Positions 37,648 to 50,065 are shown, counted from the first letter of the stretch. The stretch is DNA of 64,000 bases from Smittia aterrima (GCA_033063855.1 CP093831.1:12152001-12216000), one strand, 5' to 3'. Program-made: numbers and translations. Notes: generated by a model not told the origin, from the letters alone.

Positions 37648-40024
37648 GTTTTCATCGAAACTTTGCTCTACACGACTTTTTAATCGTTTTCGCTTGAGGT
37701 CTAAATTGTAACTGACAACAACTAATATTTTTTTTTGCTTACGCGTTCAGCTTGGGAATCATTCATTAGAGTTAACTCTTTTTTTCCGACGGGTGGCAAA
37801 GTTTTTCTTCGTCTTCTCTTCTGTCTAATCCAATACGAGACTTTAAATAACTTTTGTCGTAGGTCATGGTCGGTAGTGTCTACGCTGAATCATTCCATGA
37901 TTGCTTGATTACTCCTCGCGACGTCATTTGTTGTTTTGTGATGGAGTAAAAATTGAATACAAGTTTTGGGGAATTCTGGACAAGTTGTTTGATGAGCAAA
38001 AAAAGACTTTCAATTATAATTTTTATTTTTTATTTTTCTCATTTGAATCAATGACTATTTTGGATTTTATCTGTTTGCATTACATTTAAGTTCTATTTGT
38101 TATCTTATCGTAATTTTCTTCATATCAATATTTTTAAAGACAATTTATCATCGTCAAATAAATCTCATGAGTTTACATCTTCGTTTATCATTGACAAATT
38201 AGGCCGAGAACAAATGAGAAGATTTCTTTTTAAGAAAAATATTTCTTTCGATTGTGAACTTGAACATTAATTAAATTGGTAACAGAGAAATCACTCAAGA
38301 TCATGAATAATTTAAAATTATTCCCTTGTTTCGTTTTTGTATGAAAATGAATGAAAATATTTGAAATGGAAGTTGGGGAGTTTGTGAATTACGCCACGAA
38401 GGGAAGAAAGAAAAAAATATTTGAGCTTTTTCAAATCATTTCGATAACGGAACTCACAAAGTCTCCCCTCAAAAATTAAGGCGTTAGCTTTGTTCACAAC
38501 AAAATTCAAGGAAGAGCTTTCAAAATGTAAAGTAAGACTTCTTTTCAATATTATCATTAAACGCTTCGTTAGACTTCAGTAAATTTACAAAAAGTTTCGG
38601 AGCAAAATTCATTCTCAACAAATTTTTTCTTTTTGGTACAGTTTCTGTTTGATTGCTTGGAGCTTTCTGCTAAATCCTCTCAAATTGATTTGAAAGCTTT
38701 TCGCAAGCAACCTCAACAATCTTTTAATGGAACAGCAAAGAAATTCTTTTTTCTCTGCGGAAAAAATAGATTCACACGTAAGAGAAAATGATTCTCGCTG
38801 TGATGGTGTGAAGTACGAGCTTTCAGCAGAAAAATCTCACAACTCCGAAAACAAAAGATTTTCTTCATTAGATATCACAACGAAGGAATGGATTTTCATC
38901 AATTTTATCAATTCTACTTTCTTTTAATGTTGATTTTAGTTAGCTACGATTAATAAGAGTTCAAGTGTGTCAGGTTTCTTTATCTTACAAAACGAAAAGA
39001 TTCAAATATTTGTCCACTAAATCTTGTACACATTGAAAGAATCGTCGACCCACCATCGATTGGCATCATGTTTCGCACAACAACGTTTTGAGGGAAGAGA
39101 TAGGGAAAGAGAAAATGCCAGAGGCGGGAGACATCTTACACTTAATACGCGTTTTCATAATAAGATCTGCTTCCCACTTTCATTGTTTCAACTGTTTGGC
39201 AATGTAATTTCATTAAAGTGATTGGAGATCATAATGGTTGTCGGTTCCTTTCAATATCAATTGTTGATTTTCTCATCGCGCAATTTCAAAGCTCTTGTTG
39301 GAAAGAGGAATGAGAGAAAATTGTTTCGAGCGCGTCCTAATTCATCATCCCATTGAAAGTTTTGTTTCATGGCCTCGTGAACGACGAAAAACGAGGCGAA
39401 ATTTGTTTCTTTTCTCTTCGACGCTCAATATTAATTAAGATGAAGGCAATCCTTCATTTTTTTTATCATCGTGATAATTCTCGATAATATTCTTCTGCTT
39501 TACACAAATCAAACAATAACTCATTGTGTTTCGTTAGGAGGAGTTTAGAGTTGGAAAATATTTACACGATTTTTCATTTCTAAGACGTTTTCTAAGAATT
39601 TTTTAATGAAGCTATAGCGGCAGAAGTTTTTGTTTCTTTCAGGAGATTTCACGCAAAGCGCGCGTAGGATTTTTAAATTTAAAGGAAATCCTTTGGAAAA
39701 TGTGATAAATGCTTGAGGAAGATCCACGAAAGAAGTTTAACTTTGCCTTTGAACGTGAATCTCACTCAAGCTTCTATCAAAAAAGTTAACGTCGTTCAAA
39801 ATGATTGTCGCGAAAACTCAACAAAGATAATTGGGAAATCATGATTTGTACTTCGCGTCGTGGGAAAAATTGAGATTTCTTAAATCAGAGCAATCCTACC
39901 GTTTGCCTTGGCTGTTCTTCTGAACAGCTAATTAGTGAGTTTTGAAATTGAAATTTAAAGAAGTGGAAAAGTTTCTCGCGGTAGAAGAAAGTTTTCATTT
40001 TCTTTAAATTAAGTTGCTTAAATC
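37648..40024. other. Intergenic region between LRR and VWC genes
   Basis: About 2.4 kb between two minus-strand genes. It holds the upstream region of the LRR gene and the 3' flank of the VWC gene. No convincing exon, RNA gene or repeat was found. Confidence 0.5.
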
Positions 40025-43000
40025 TCATTCAGCCACTGTTTCCTCATCTGACGACGATGATCCTGGAATTGTACTAAACCACGGTTCACGACTTTTGATC
40101 ACGCTAATGGAAAGAGAGAGAGAGAGAAAAGAAAGGTCTTTAAAAGGTCATGGAGTTTATTAAATCACTTACGGATTATTCTTCTTGTTTGTATTAGACG
40201 GAAGTGTCGATGATACGCGATAATAATTCTGTTGATCATTTTCATCATTCTCATTCATCAACTTTCTTTGAAGTGTCATTGTCTCTTGAAGCGGTAACTC
40301 GTCTAACTCCTCGTCATCGAGATAATATCTTGATCCCGATCCAGCCGTTTTGCAATTTTCACATTCACTTAAATAATCGTCATCGAGACTCGTCTCGCTC
40401 GGTAAAAAATGTTCTTTTGGGTTCGTGCAATTGGTCGATGTGGTGAGTACCGGAAGTGGTATAATGCATTTCCCGGATGCTGAATCGCAACGTAGCTGCT
40501 TTTCATGATTGCCACTTTGATTCAATCCGGACGATACAGAACCTTTCGATGAAATCACTTTCTCATTCACGTTCATAACTTCCTTTTTCGACTTGCTGCG
40601 CTTCAAAGTGCTATTTTGACTGTGACAAGCACTTCCTGTCTCCATTTCTCCGCTTTCGTTACTCGTTGGGTTGTTCTTCGAAGAAGATATTTTCACGAGG
40701 GAGTTAGAAGGCGTCATTGTCATGTTTTTTATCGACTGATTGCTGCTTGGTTGATGCGATATTGGCAGCATAATCACTGATGGAACTTTGTTGACGACAT
40801 CATTTAAAACACTCCGCGAAGGATTTGTCACCTTGCCGTAGACCTGCTGAGACGCTGGTTGTTGCTTTTGGTGATTCTTTGGCAGTGTATTGGTTGAGTA
40901 ATTGGACGACGATTGCTGTGGTTGCTCGCGATGTGGTCGCATCTTTTCACCTTCACAGCCGTGCGATCCTCTCGGTAGCGTTTTTGTATTGTACAATGTT
41001 CCCTAGACGAAAATGAGCTTTGAAATCGGAAGCTTTAAAAAGAGATTACGACACTCACCTGTATATTGGTGCGTAGCTGAGTTGGCTGATACTGTGGTGA
41101 TTGCTGTTGATACTTCTGTGAGCTTCCATTTATTGACAGTAACGAAAACTGAGACGATGATGTCGTAAGCTCAGTTGGCCGAGTGATTGTGTGAATTTGT
41201 TTTGAGCTGCCGGACGTAGAAGGCCCTGAGCTGCTTGACTTGTACATCTTCGGTGGTAAAATCGGATTCTGTTCACAGTTGCCATCAGTTACGTTAATCA
41301 CGTTCACATGACAACCTCCTGAGTGATTCTTGTTTTTAAGAATTGAATGAATTTGCTGAGGCTGCGATGTTTGCTGCTGCTTAAGTTCCATCTTAGGAGT
41401 ATAATATCCCGGAGTGGAGCCCGCTGTTGACTGCTGAACTGGACTAGCAACGGATATCGTCGCAATTGACTTTTTGTTGGGAGTCGTTGGCATGACCATG
41501 CTGTTGCTATTGTTACTACTTGACGATGACTTATGTGAGCGACGAAGAGTTCCACTACCTCCACTTGAAATGTGACTGCCACTACTTGAAGCATGACTTC
41601 CACTGCTTGAAATATGGCTGTTGCTTATCTCAGAGTGGGTTTGGGGAATAACATCCGTAGTCATTCCCATGAGCTCTGAATTCGTAATAGTTTGAATTTT
41701 TCCGGTTGAGCTTGATCCGTTCATGGCCGACGGGTACGTCGTGGACTTAATGACGTTATGCTTCTTGCTTCCAGACATGTAAATCGAGTGCTGGTGGCGT
41801 TGTTGTTGAGGGAACTGCTGTGGAAGTTGATGAACTTCTTGCGTTGGTTGTTGAATGTGCGATTGACTTGCTTGAGCAGCCGGGAACTGCATGTAAGTCA
41901 TTGGAACATGTTGCACTGGACATTGACAAGAAGGTTTCTTGTTATCATTATTTCGACCACTTCCATGGTGCTGCTGTTGTTGCTGCTGCTGCTGACTCAT
42001 TTCATTACCAGTCAATATCGCCGATGACGAAGGAGACGACATCGTGAAATGTTTTGGAATTGTCCGATGAAGTCTTTTAGAAGATGACGACGACATTTTT
42101 GGCATTTCGATTGCTGAGAGCGTGCAGTAATTTCCCGGATGGCTTTGTATCTCATAGCATTGATTGAAGTTTCCACTTGTACAATTAGTGTCAAACAGAG
42201 GGGGCGGCAAAATAGTTTGCGAAACCGCTCCACTGCTCATGCAATCAATGTACTGCTCGTACAAGTTTTGAGTGCTTTGATTAGTCGCAAGAATTTGTGC
42301 CAAGCTCTGGTTCGAAGTTTGATTCTGTTGATTCATTTTCATTGTCGATGGAGCAGAGTAACATCCACTTCCAACTAATCCACCTCCACCTGAAGATAGC
42401 GATGAAGACGATCGAATCAGACTGCAGCTTGTATTCAAGTCACAGTTCTGAAGCGTACAAGGAACATCTCGAATCGATGATGAACTTAAAGCAATTTCAG
42501 AATTGCTACAGCTGTTTATCGCAGCGTTATAAGTTATATTTCGGTTGACTAGATCTTGCTCGGTCAGATGGTTGTTACCGTTTCCATGACGAGGCAATGT
42601 GTTCGTGGGCGTAGCGCTGGAATAAATTAAAACAGATTTAAAACTTTTCTCATTTCATTTTATTTTAGTCGTCTCACCTCAAATAGTTTCCATTGCTCTG
42701 AATCAGGTGATTCTCGCCCGTTGCAACAGCCGTGATATTCCCAGCGTTGTTAATATTTATGTTGATCAAGTTTGTTGTGTTTGAAGTAATTGGATTGTTA
42801 TTAGACGGTATTGAAGACAAATCGGTGTTCTCAGTTGTTGTGTTGTTGCAGACGTTCATCGGAAGAGTTCGATGAGTAGAAGTAGCGACGCTTACAGTAC
42901 AGGAGCCCGCTTGAGCACTGAGAGATTCTGATTGAGCCATTGAAATGGCTTCTTCGTAAGGTGGTGGGGCTTCGCCTCTTGGGAAGAAAGGTTTCCATAA

Positions 43001-43979
43001 TTGGAAATGCGAGTTCTGATGTTCGTAAGGATATTCCATAGCCATGGATCCCATGTATCCGATATTGCTACCGATATAGCCGATACTTCCGATGCTTCTC
43101 TGATCATCCTGGTTATTTTGATTCTGATGCCGCATTTGACTTTTTCGCTGACGGAAGCGATTAATTGCAAAGAACAGGAGTGTGAGCGAAATCGTCGCCA
43201 CAATTCCCGAAGCGATTAGTCAAATTCCTATCTCCGATGATGTGGTCGCTCCGCCTAAAGTATCGTCCAAGCAGATAAATTCACAGCAAGATGAGCCCAT
43301 TTGAAACGATTTACAATCTGGTGGTGGCGTGCAGAGAACAGCTCGACAAGCCTGTAAAGGGAATGGGAATGAGTTGATGGCTTATGCCGTCGTGATCATT
43401 TTTTGGAAAACAAACTCACCTTGGCATTGCCATTTTCACAGATACACAGTTTGCACATATCAACGCCAGGCGGGACAAAATGCATCGCATGCTGAATTGA
43501 TCTTCCCGTGTAATCACGGCATTCGCCCGCGGCACTTCCAATTCCGATATTTGCCATACTATTTGATGCTCCCGAAGTTCCTGCGTAACTCGCTGCAGAG
43601 AGCAACGAGAAATGTTGATGTTTGCGAAAAAGTTAAAGGAGACTCTTATCAGGCGAGAGAAAAAATGGGTGGTGGGTGGACGAGATAATAAAAAAACAAC
43701 AATTGAAAGGAAATTTTCTCGAAAATCTAGACGAAAAGTGAGTCGTTCAATGATTTCTCCTCCACAATCTTTATCAATCCTATCGTATCAATTCGTAGGC
43801 CCACACAATCGCCTTGATTGGAAGAAGAATTTCAGGGCGAGCTTTTCCTTTTGTGCGAATATGGGTGAAAATATTTTTTCCTTCTCTTGTTCAGCTGACT
43901 AGTTTTCACCTTGACAATTTTTCACAAATTCCGTAATGAACCAGACGATTGATGATAGTAAATAGTTTCTATGAATCAT
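40025..43979 (-). CDS. VWC-domain protein with in-frame UGA before a TM/PPxY tail (DGCR2-like layout)
   Basis: Exons (minus): 43979-43910 (signal-like, less certain), 43592-43420, 43351-42678, 42616-41059, 41002-40173, 40103-40025. All join in frame; 1127 codons if the single UGA is decoded. Order: hydrophobic N-terminus; VWC cysteine-rich domain (CRDYTG..., CKLCICENGNAK-ACRAVLC..., SSCCEFIC); then at 43222-43220 an in-frame TGA directly followed by CTA; then LIASGIVATISLTLLFFAINRF, a transmembrane helix; then a cytoplasmic tail with a PPPYEE motif (WW-domain ligand) and a very long Ser/Gln/Asn-rich, low-complexity region ending DEETVAE. Stopping at the UGA would give a 124 aa secreted VWC protein; decoding it gives a membrane protein. 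The VWC-TM-PPxY layout resembles DGCR2/IDD proteins. Exon 1 rests on frame, phase and its hydrophobic stretch only. Confidence 0.75.
43220..43225 (-). promoter_or_regulatory. Candidate stop-codon readthrough site UGA-CUA
   Basis: On the minus strand the VWC exon reads ATT TGA CTA ATC, with the exon open in the same frame for 43 codons before (from the acceptor at 43352) and 181 codons after. UGA followed by CUA is the established leaky-termination context in animals. No intron with usable donor and acceptor can remove the TGA while keeping frame. Confidence 0.6.
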
Positions 43980-44446
43980 GATGGGCCGAACAGCACAATT
44001 GAGCACTTTCTAACGCGACTCCGATTCGAGAAAGAAAACTTTTTCCATTTTCACGAATTTCCTTTCTGTAGAAAGTTTTAAACTTGAGAGGTTCTGGAAA
44101 ATGGGCAAGAAAACTTTTATCATGGAAAAAGGATTTCCCGCTCAGTTGAAAGGTTTTAACGGACGTTAAGGTGAGCAACGAGATTTTAACTTTTGCTGGA
44201 GCTTGAACACATTTTAGATTTAAATTAATTGAATTAGTTTTCGTGGAACTCACTTAAAGAATTAATTTAATGAAAGCTTTTTAAAAGCTCTCTCAAGTAT
44301 TTGGACGTTTTCATCAAAGCGTTGTTGAAGTTTTCAACAATCGAATGTTTTCAATGTTTCATTGTTTTTTTGTTGCTGAAGAATCTTCTTTCGCAAAATA
44401 TTAAATATTTCGGTTAAATAGGAAAATCAACAGTATCTGATACAAA

Positions 44447-45026
44447 ATGGTAAACAATTAATCAGTTAACAATCTAGTTACATCGTCATCTTGAAGGAAT
44501 CTTAATCATTCATCGTATTCTTCTTATTTTTCTGAAAAACTCAACAGAGTCAAGAAGTCGAGGAAACTTTGAAGAGAATTCAACAACACAAAGGCGTTGT
44601 AGGAACAATTGTTGTGAACAACGAAGGTAAGATACAAGCGATAACAGATCAGCATCTGAAAAGGGCATCATATAAAGTTATTTCCTTAAAATATCGATCA
44701 AACGGGAATTTGTTTACATGCATACTCGAATGATGACTCGATGTTTCCTTGGTGATGTCACATTGTTCACCATATAAAATTCTCTTGCATGTTCTAACTT
44801 AAGTTTCATTTTAGGTGTTGCCGTTAAGAGTACTTTGGATAATACTTCGACTGTGCAATACGCTGGCTTGATGGGACAACTCGCTGACAAGGCACGAAGT
44901 GTAGTGCGAGACCTTGATCCTTCCAACGATCTGACATTCCTTCGAATTCGCTCTAAGAAGCACGAGATCATGATTGCGCCGGACAAGGATTTCATTATGA
45001 TTGTGATTCAGAATCCAACAGATTAA
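44447..45026 (+). CDS. robl: Dynein light chain roadblock (DYNLRB)
   Basis: Light chain of cytoplasmic dynein. Exons 44447-44449 (the ATG alone), 44548-44626, 44815-45026; 97 aa, the family's normal length. The sequence MSQEVEETLKRIQQHKGVVG, the stretch TLDNTSTVQYAGL and the end IVIQNPTD are diagnostic. The three-base first coding exon is bounded by donor GTAAAC and acceptor CTCAACAG. A poly(A) signal lies at about 45104. Neighbour 45246 starts 220 bases downstream on the same strand. Confidence 0.95.
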
Positions 45027-45245
45027 TAATTATTTCAATCATCAGCAGATCAAGCATCTTCGTATCTAATTTATTCTCAAATTGCTTTTCTAACAGATTA
45101 TTCAAATAAATGCTTGCGCTTTTCTCTAAACTGCGGTTTATGTTCTTTCGTTTAATGTTGCACAATGTTTTACGCTCCGCGATTGTTCAAGATTTGATTA
45201 TTTTTACTATTCAGCTGTGAGACTTCAAAGTGATAAGAAGTAAAA

Positions 45246-46364
45246 ATGAAAATTTGTGTTATTGGTTCAGGAGTTGTCGGCCTCACGACGGCTCTTGAGC
45301 TTCAAAAAGAGTTCCGACATGCAAATATCGTAATTTATGCTGACAAATTCAATAAGGAAACGACTTCCTATGTTGCAGCGGGAATATTTCGACCGGGTGC
45401 GAATAGAATTCACAGAAAGTTTGAAGTGAGGTGACATCTTTTTATTTTAGGAACTTCATTTAGTGGACCAACCGAAACGATAACACGCAAATGGATCTAC
45501 GATGCCTATCAGCATTGGGATGAATTAAGAAAATCGCCTTATGCAAATGAAGCCGGAGTTTGTCAAGTGTCGGGTTATATCTTCTCATCAACATCACCTT
45601 CAATAACTCGAGTGAATAGCTTTATCTAATCAACACTCGAATTTATTTTTTATTGAGTCGTTCAATTCCAGAATCCTCTAATCGAAGATATTCTTCCAAT
45701 TTACCGGCAAGCTACGGAAGAAGAATTAAAAGTTTGTCCTGGAGATTGGAAATATGGAAGTTTCTTTACGACGCTTGTAACTGATTGTGGATTGTTCTTG
45801 CCTTGGGCAACTGCGCAATTTCTTTCGAACGGAGGGCAAATTGTCAACAGAAAAATTGAATCGTTCTCTGAACTTTATGGATCGTTTGATATCATCATTA
45901 ACTGCACTGGTTTAGAAGCGAGAACATTATGCAAAGATCGAAAACTTGTTCCGATAAGAGGTCAAGTTTTGAAAGTCGAAGCTCCTTGGATTAAAATGGC
46001 TTATTATGGAGATTACGATACTTACATCGTCCCAGGTTTTAATGGAGTTACTCTCGGCGGTTGCAGAAACTTTGACTCATTCGACCTGAAACCCAATAAA
46101 TATGATTTCGAATCAATTAAAACTCGCTGTGAAGCTCTCGTGCCAAGTCTGAAGACAGCAAAGATAACAGACGTTAAAGTTGGTCTTCGACCACATCGCG
46201 ATCCATGTAGAGTTGAATGTGAGTTCTTAGACACATCTCGAGGGATCGTTAAGATCGTTCACAACTATGGCCACGGCGGATACGGAGTAACAACATCCCC
46301 AGGAACTGCAAAATACGCGACGAAACTTGTTCGAGATGTTTGGACGGGCTACAGTCGTTTGTAA
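45246..46364 (+). CDS. D-aspartate oxidase / D-amino acid oxidase, peroxisomal
   Basis: FAD enzyme oxidising D-amino acids to 2-oxo acids, ammonia and H2O2. Exons 45246-45396, 45451-45611, 45672-46364; 334 aa. FAD-binding GSGVVG at residues 7-12; conserved RPGTSFSG spanning the first splice; substrate-binding Arg region GLRPHRDPCRVE; C-terminal motif NYGHGGYGVTTSPGTA. The last three residues SRL form a type-1 peroxisomal targeting signal, consistent with the family. The DAO/DASPO choice is not certain; arthropod enzymes with this RPG-TSFSG and Tyr pattern are mostly annotated as D-aspartate oxidase. AATAAA at 46422 sits only about 50 bases before the next gene's start codon. Confidence 0.88.
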
Positions 46365-46474
46365 TGATCGAAGTTGTGAAGGTGGCGCGACAACAAATAT
46401 TTATTCAAATTGTCGTAATCAAATAAAGAAACACTCTCGTTATCAATTCAGTTGCTCGAGTTTCGTTTCCAGCG

Positions 46475-46822
46475 ATGTTTCGTGTCTCAGTTCTTCTGTG
46501 CATTTTCAGTGCTGTTATTGCGACAGAAAGTCGCACAATGTCTTGGGGTGCTCTCAGACCGAGAAATTTGTTAATGTTCGATCAGTTTTTTCATCGGAAG
46601 GCTGAAGTGGATCGTGAGACTTCCGAAAACCTTGATTACTCATCGAAATACGGATTATTGATCACAGCGATTCATGTCACAGACCTGACGCAACAGCAAA
46701 ACGGAGGAAGAGTGAAAATCGATCAAGGAGGAATCGGCTACAACTTCGTCAAGCTTCAAGTTATATCAGAAGGAAATCATCAGATCTTGCTCAACATAGA
46801 AATCTTCGGCGATTTAAAATAA
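46475..46822 (+). CDS. MBF2-family small secreted protein
   Basis: Single exon, 115 aa. Signal peptide MFRVSVLLCIFSAVIA. The C-terminal half, with IHVTDLTQQQNGGRVKIDQGG, IGYNFVKLQVISEGNH and LLNIEIFG, fits the insect MBF2 family: alternating beta strands, a Gly-Gly turn, and a final hydrophobic strand. MBF2 proteins are secreted in haemolymph, saliva or silk-related tissues, and their role is poorly defined despite the original naming as a transcription co-activator. An initiator-like TCAGT lies about 26 bases upstream of ATG, immediately after the oxidase poly(A) signal. Confidence 0.75.
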   Translation: MFRVSVLLCIFSAVIATESRTMSWGALRPRNLLMFDQFFHRKAEVDRETSENLDYSSKYGLLITAIHVTDLTQQQNGGRVKIDQGGIGYNFVKLQVISEGNHQILLNIEIFGDLK

Positions 46823-47877
46823 TTATTTTGAGGGTTCTTCTCGTTTATTTTGATCAATTGTTCACAAAATTACAATTCATTCATACTCGAACTTTCGCGA
46901 GAAACATTTCCGTTTGTCTTTCCTCAGCAAATTGCATCTCAAAAAATATTTTTACAGACAATACGATTTTACATTTTTATTTTACTTCGATTAATTTTTA
47001 TGATTTTTTATATTTTTTATTCGATGCTTATTGTTGCACCATTTGCAGTTAAAGTTCATTTAGATTTTAAACATCTGATGCTGATCATGTGGATTATTAA
47101 ACATTTATCAAGTAATTCATTATTTTGTTATTGATAATTGATTAAATCATGCGATAGCTATTTCCTTTCATTAATCGTTCTCTGCAATTTCTGTTTATTT
47201 AAATTTTTGGTTTAATTTTGATCAGATTTTATGGTCGTTGACGTAATAACAAAAGTTAATCAACACTCAGTCTCAGTCAAATCCAAATCATGATAACTTT
47301 GCTTTTAGTTTCTCCGACTTTCGTCCCTTCTCCTAATCAAATGCATTTTCTGTATTATCTTTTATCTGATTCATTTATCTCAGCGCAGATTCAAAATATA
47401 TTTAATGCACAGCGCCTTGGAGAGATCAGCAAGTTCAATTTACTTGAAATATTCTCAAGAAACTTGGTCCTCTTTTGGGGTGGTACTTGCTCTCTCGACT
47501 AGGTCACTGCTTTTATGTATTTTTATTCTTTATTTAGACATTAATTATGTTTTATTATTGATATAATTTTTCTGTTTATACTTTTTGCGCGCTGTCTTGT
47601 GCAATGGCGCGCAACATTTCATGCCGACTAAAGTTCTAAAGGTTTTTTCATTTATGTTTTAAATATTTTATGATTGATTAGAATAAATTTGGAAGTAAAG
47701 AGAAAACTCAAGGCTAAGAGGACTTGACTCAGTCGAATTAAAAATATTTTGTTAGATTCTTTTGAGTGTTTTTTTAATGAAGATTATTTTCTTCACGTGA
47801 GAACTATCAACACAAAATTTATTCACCATCAACTCTTAATCTCAAATGTCTTCGTCTTCGAAGTCTGTCCGTCGGGC
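46823..47877. other. AT-rich intergenic region after MBF2-like gene
   Basis: About 1.05 kb, very AT-rich. A 70-codon open frame at 47290-47502 follows an initiator-like TCAGTC and starts with a hydrophobic stretch, but it has no recognisable family and no downstream exon; I do not call it a gene. The 3' UTR of the minus-strand KH gene enters from the right. Confidence 0.45.
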
Positions 47878-49558
47878 TCATTTTTCTAGACGGGCATATG
47901 GCTCATGGCGATAACGCGATGACAAACGCTCGCTGTACTCTCTGTGCTTCGATTCGCGAGATGATGACGGTGGTTCTTTCCAGGATGACGAACGCGATTT
48001 AACTAGAGCGAAGTTTTAGGGTTGGAGGATTATCAAATTATAATTAAAACTTTCATTTGTGAGTTATTCATCATCAAAATTATTATGGACGTTGAGATTC
48101 ATTTTAATTTTATCAAAAAAGCAAATTCGGCGGAAAGTCGTTTTATCTCTGTTTAAGTTTTATTTCTGCGCTGATTCTTAATCCCACAGCAGAAGACGAT
48201 CATCTGATGAACTTAATCAGTGACTTTTATACGAGTTGTTATTATTGTTATTATTGTTCTTATACGCGTGAGGCTTCGCATTATTTTGATAAAATGTGTT
48301 TGGTATGTTCGTGTTATTACCTGCTGGATATGATTCTCGTGGATGATGATGGTAAGCATGATGTTGGTATTCTGGTGGCGCGGGAGGAGCTTCATATCGA
48401 TAGGATGGCGCACGATGAATTGCATGACTATAAGAATCAACGTGTGATGTGTGGTGGTAAGACGGATGATGATGCGTTTCATAAGGTTCTTCGTAGCTAA
48501 AAAAAAGAAAATAGAATTCACATTGAAGCTTAGTCAATATTTAACTAACGCGTGGTGTTCATGATAAGATGGTTCTGATGATGTCTTGTAACTTTCTTCC
48601 ATCGCTACTCGTGCTCGATCTAAAATCGAAAAGATTTTTGTTTTCGGTGGAACGACTGAAGTACGAGGAGCTCTCTCGGTAGATACGTGATTTCTAAAAT
48701 AAATTTAATTCAATCATATTTCTCTTAAAGTTTGTGATCAATATCTCACTTGTATTGAGCTTTCTGTTTGATCTTTGCGATCGCTGCTTCGCCAGCCTCA
48801 CCAGCCATGATTTCACGGAGCTGTTCTTGTCGAATTGTGTCATTTGAATCCGGGATCAGGTATTTACGAACTTCAGCTAAAGCAAATGCTATTCTTGCAT
48901 AGCATTCTGACGGTGGGCCTATGGCTGAAATTTCAACATGAAGATCATCATTCAAATGAGCGTACTTAGGATCAGCAGCTTGACGAAGTTCTTCTTCCTA
49001 AAAATATTTTAAGTATTAATTATACACACAAGGATTCAAGAAAAAATCTATTACTCGTTTTCTGTCCTTCATCGACCCACGTCCAAGAATTGCCATTTTA
49101 CAAAGAGTTTCTTCTTGCAATCTTCGCATTGAATTTCCTCGTGGACCAAGAAGTTTTCCAACGAAATTAAATTTTGGATGCTCCTTAACAGGAACAAGCA
49201 CTTTTACCACAACACGGATCTGCTTCTCGCGATAAACATCAACATATCTGTTATCGCGAAATGGTTTTCCACTCGCCTTTGCATTTTGGATTTCTGAACG
49301 AAGGAGAAAAAAGAAGCAACAAGAAAATAAAATCGATAATTTCATCTCGAGATAAATTCAATTTTCACCGGATTTTGTTTATTTACCTTGATCCAGGAGT
49401 CGCGATGCATGTGATTCACTGTCCAACTGATTTCTCTCTTTAATCAGTTCTCGAATGTAATCAAAATTTTTGAGATTTTCCGTCGATTCTTCTGCTTCGT
49501 GCTCATGGTTGTTTCGCTTAAAATTATCCGATTCGTAGTAGTCGCTCGAGGCATCCAT
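47878..49558 (-). CDS. KH-domain RNA-binding protein, KHDRBS/qkr58E-like (STAR family)
   Basis: STAR-family regulators bind U/A-rich RNA and act in splicing and signalling. Exons (minus): 49558-49387, 49293-49055, 48997-48750, 48693-48550, 48496-48321, 48002-47878; 367 aa. N-terminal acidic and QUA1-like region ending LIKERNQLDSESHASRLLDQ; extended KH domain with KVLVPVKEHPKFNFVGKLLG, PRGNSMRRLQEETLCKMAILG and RGSMKDRKREEELR; QUA2-like segment; then a His/Tyr/Pro-rich tail (PPAPPEYQHH) and a basic Ser/Arg-rich end RYRHEPYARLEK. If the donor at 48320 (GTAATA) is not used, translation runs to a stop at 48217 and gives an alternative Asn-rich tail. Confidence 0.9.
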
Positions 49559-50065
49559 GTCGTGGCTAGCTTGTGAACACTTTTACCAATCTTGTTGTTG
49601 TGTTATTGTTCAATTTTTTATTTTTCTTTTATCCCCGCACTACCGATTCAGGAAGCGTTTTTCTGCTTTCACAATGGATTTAATTTCAACTTACACAACC
49701 GATTCACAAATTGAAATATATCTCGTTAAAATTATGAACTGCTATCCGATCAATTATTGTTATCAGGGACGTCTTAAGAAGTTATCATTGAAAGATTATA
49801 TCAACTTCTTAATATTTCAATGTAGGAGAAAGTTATTTCAAATTCAGTCTTTCATTATGAGCAATCCTTGCCTCTGTAAAATTATTATAGACGAGCCCTC
49901 CTAATCAAAATCTCCTTGCCTACCTCACTGAAATGGAATCTAATGATCGCACAAATAAATCTGCTTTTCTTATCAATAACTTTCACATTTTATTTCACTG
50001 TTTACCAGGTTGATGTTAACAATAAATGTGAAGCAATCTTGAATGTAATGCTTGTTTGTAAGTTC
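49559..50065. other. Spacer between KH gene and RpS14
   Basis: About 500 bases between two minus-strand genes. A long plus-strand open frame (49557-49904) reads into AT-rich sequence with no domain and is rejected as a gene. The region should contain the KH gene promoter and the RpS14 3' end. Confidence 0.5.

Noticed and set aside
40112..40128. GA dinucleotide run
   Set aside because: It forms the pyrimidine tract of a splice acceptor on the minus strand; not otherwise notable.
41758..42047. Leu- and Ala-rich plus-strand frames opposite the VWC gene
   Set aside because: Antisense shadows of the Ser/Gln-rich coding exon at 41059-42616.
43222..43336. Removing the VWC gene's TGA with an intron from GTAAAT in the VWC exon to a downstream AG
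   Set aside because: The only plausible acceptor after the TGA (CCGTCAG) shifts the frame, and the intron would delete VWC cysteines and the membrane helix.
47290..47502. Short frame with hydrophobic start after an initiator-like motif
   Set aside because: No recognisable family, no signal cleavage pattern, no downstream exon; kept only as a note in the intergenic entry.
48207..48500. Plus-strand 97-codon frame
   Set aside because: Antisense of the His/Tyr-rich exon of the KH gene.
49557..49904. 115-codon plus-strand open frame upstream of the KH gene
   Set aside because: No domain, Cys/Phe/Ile-rich as expected of translated AT-rich DNA, no splice partner, and it overlaps the KH gene's start region.
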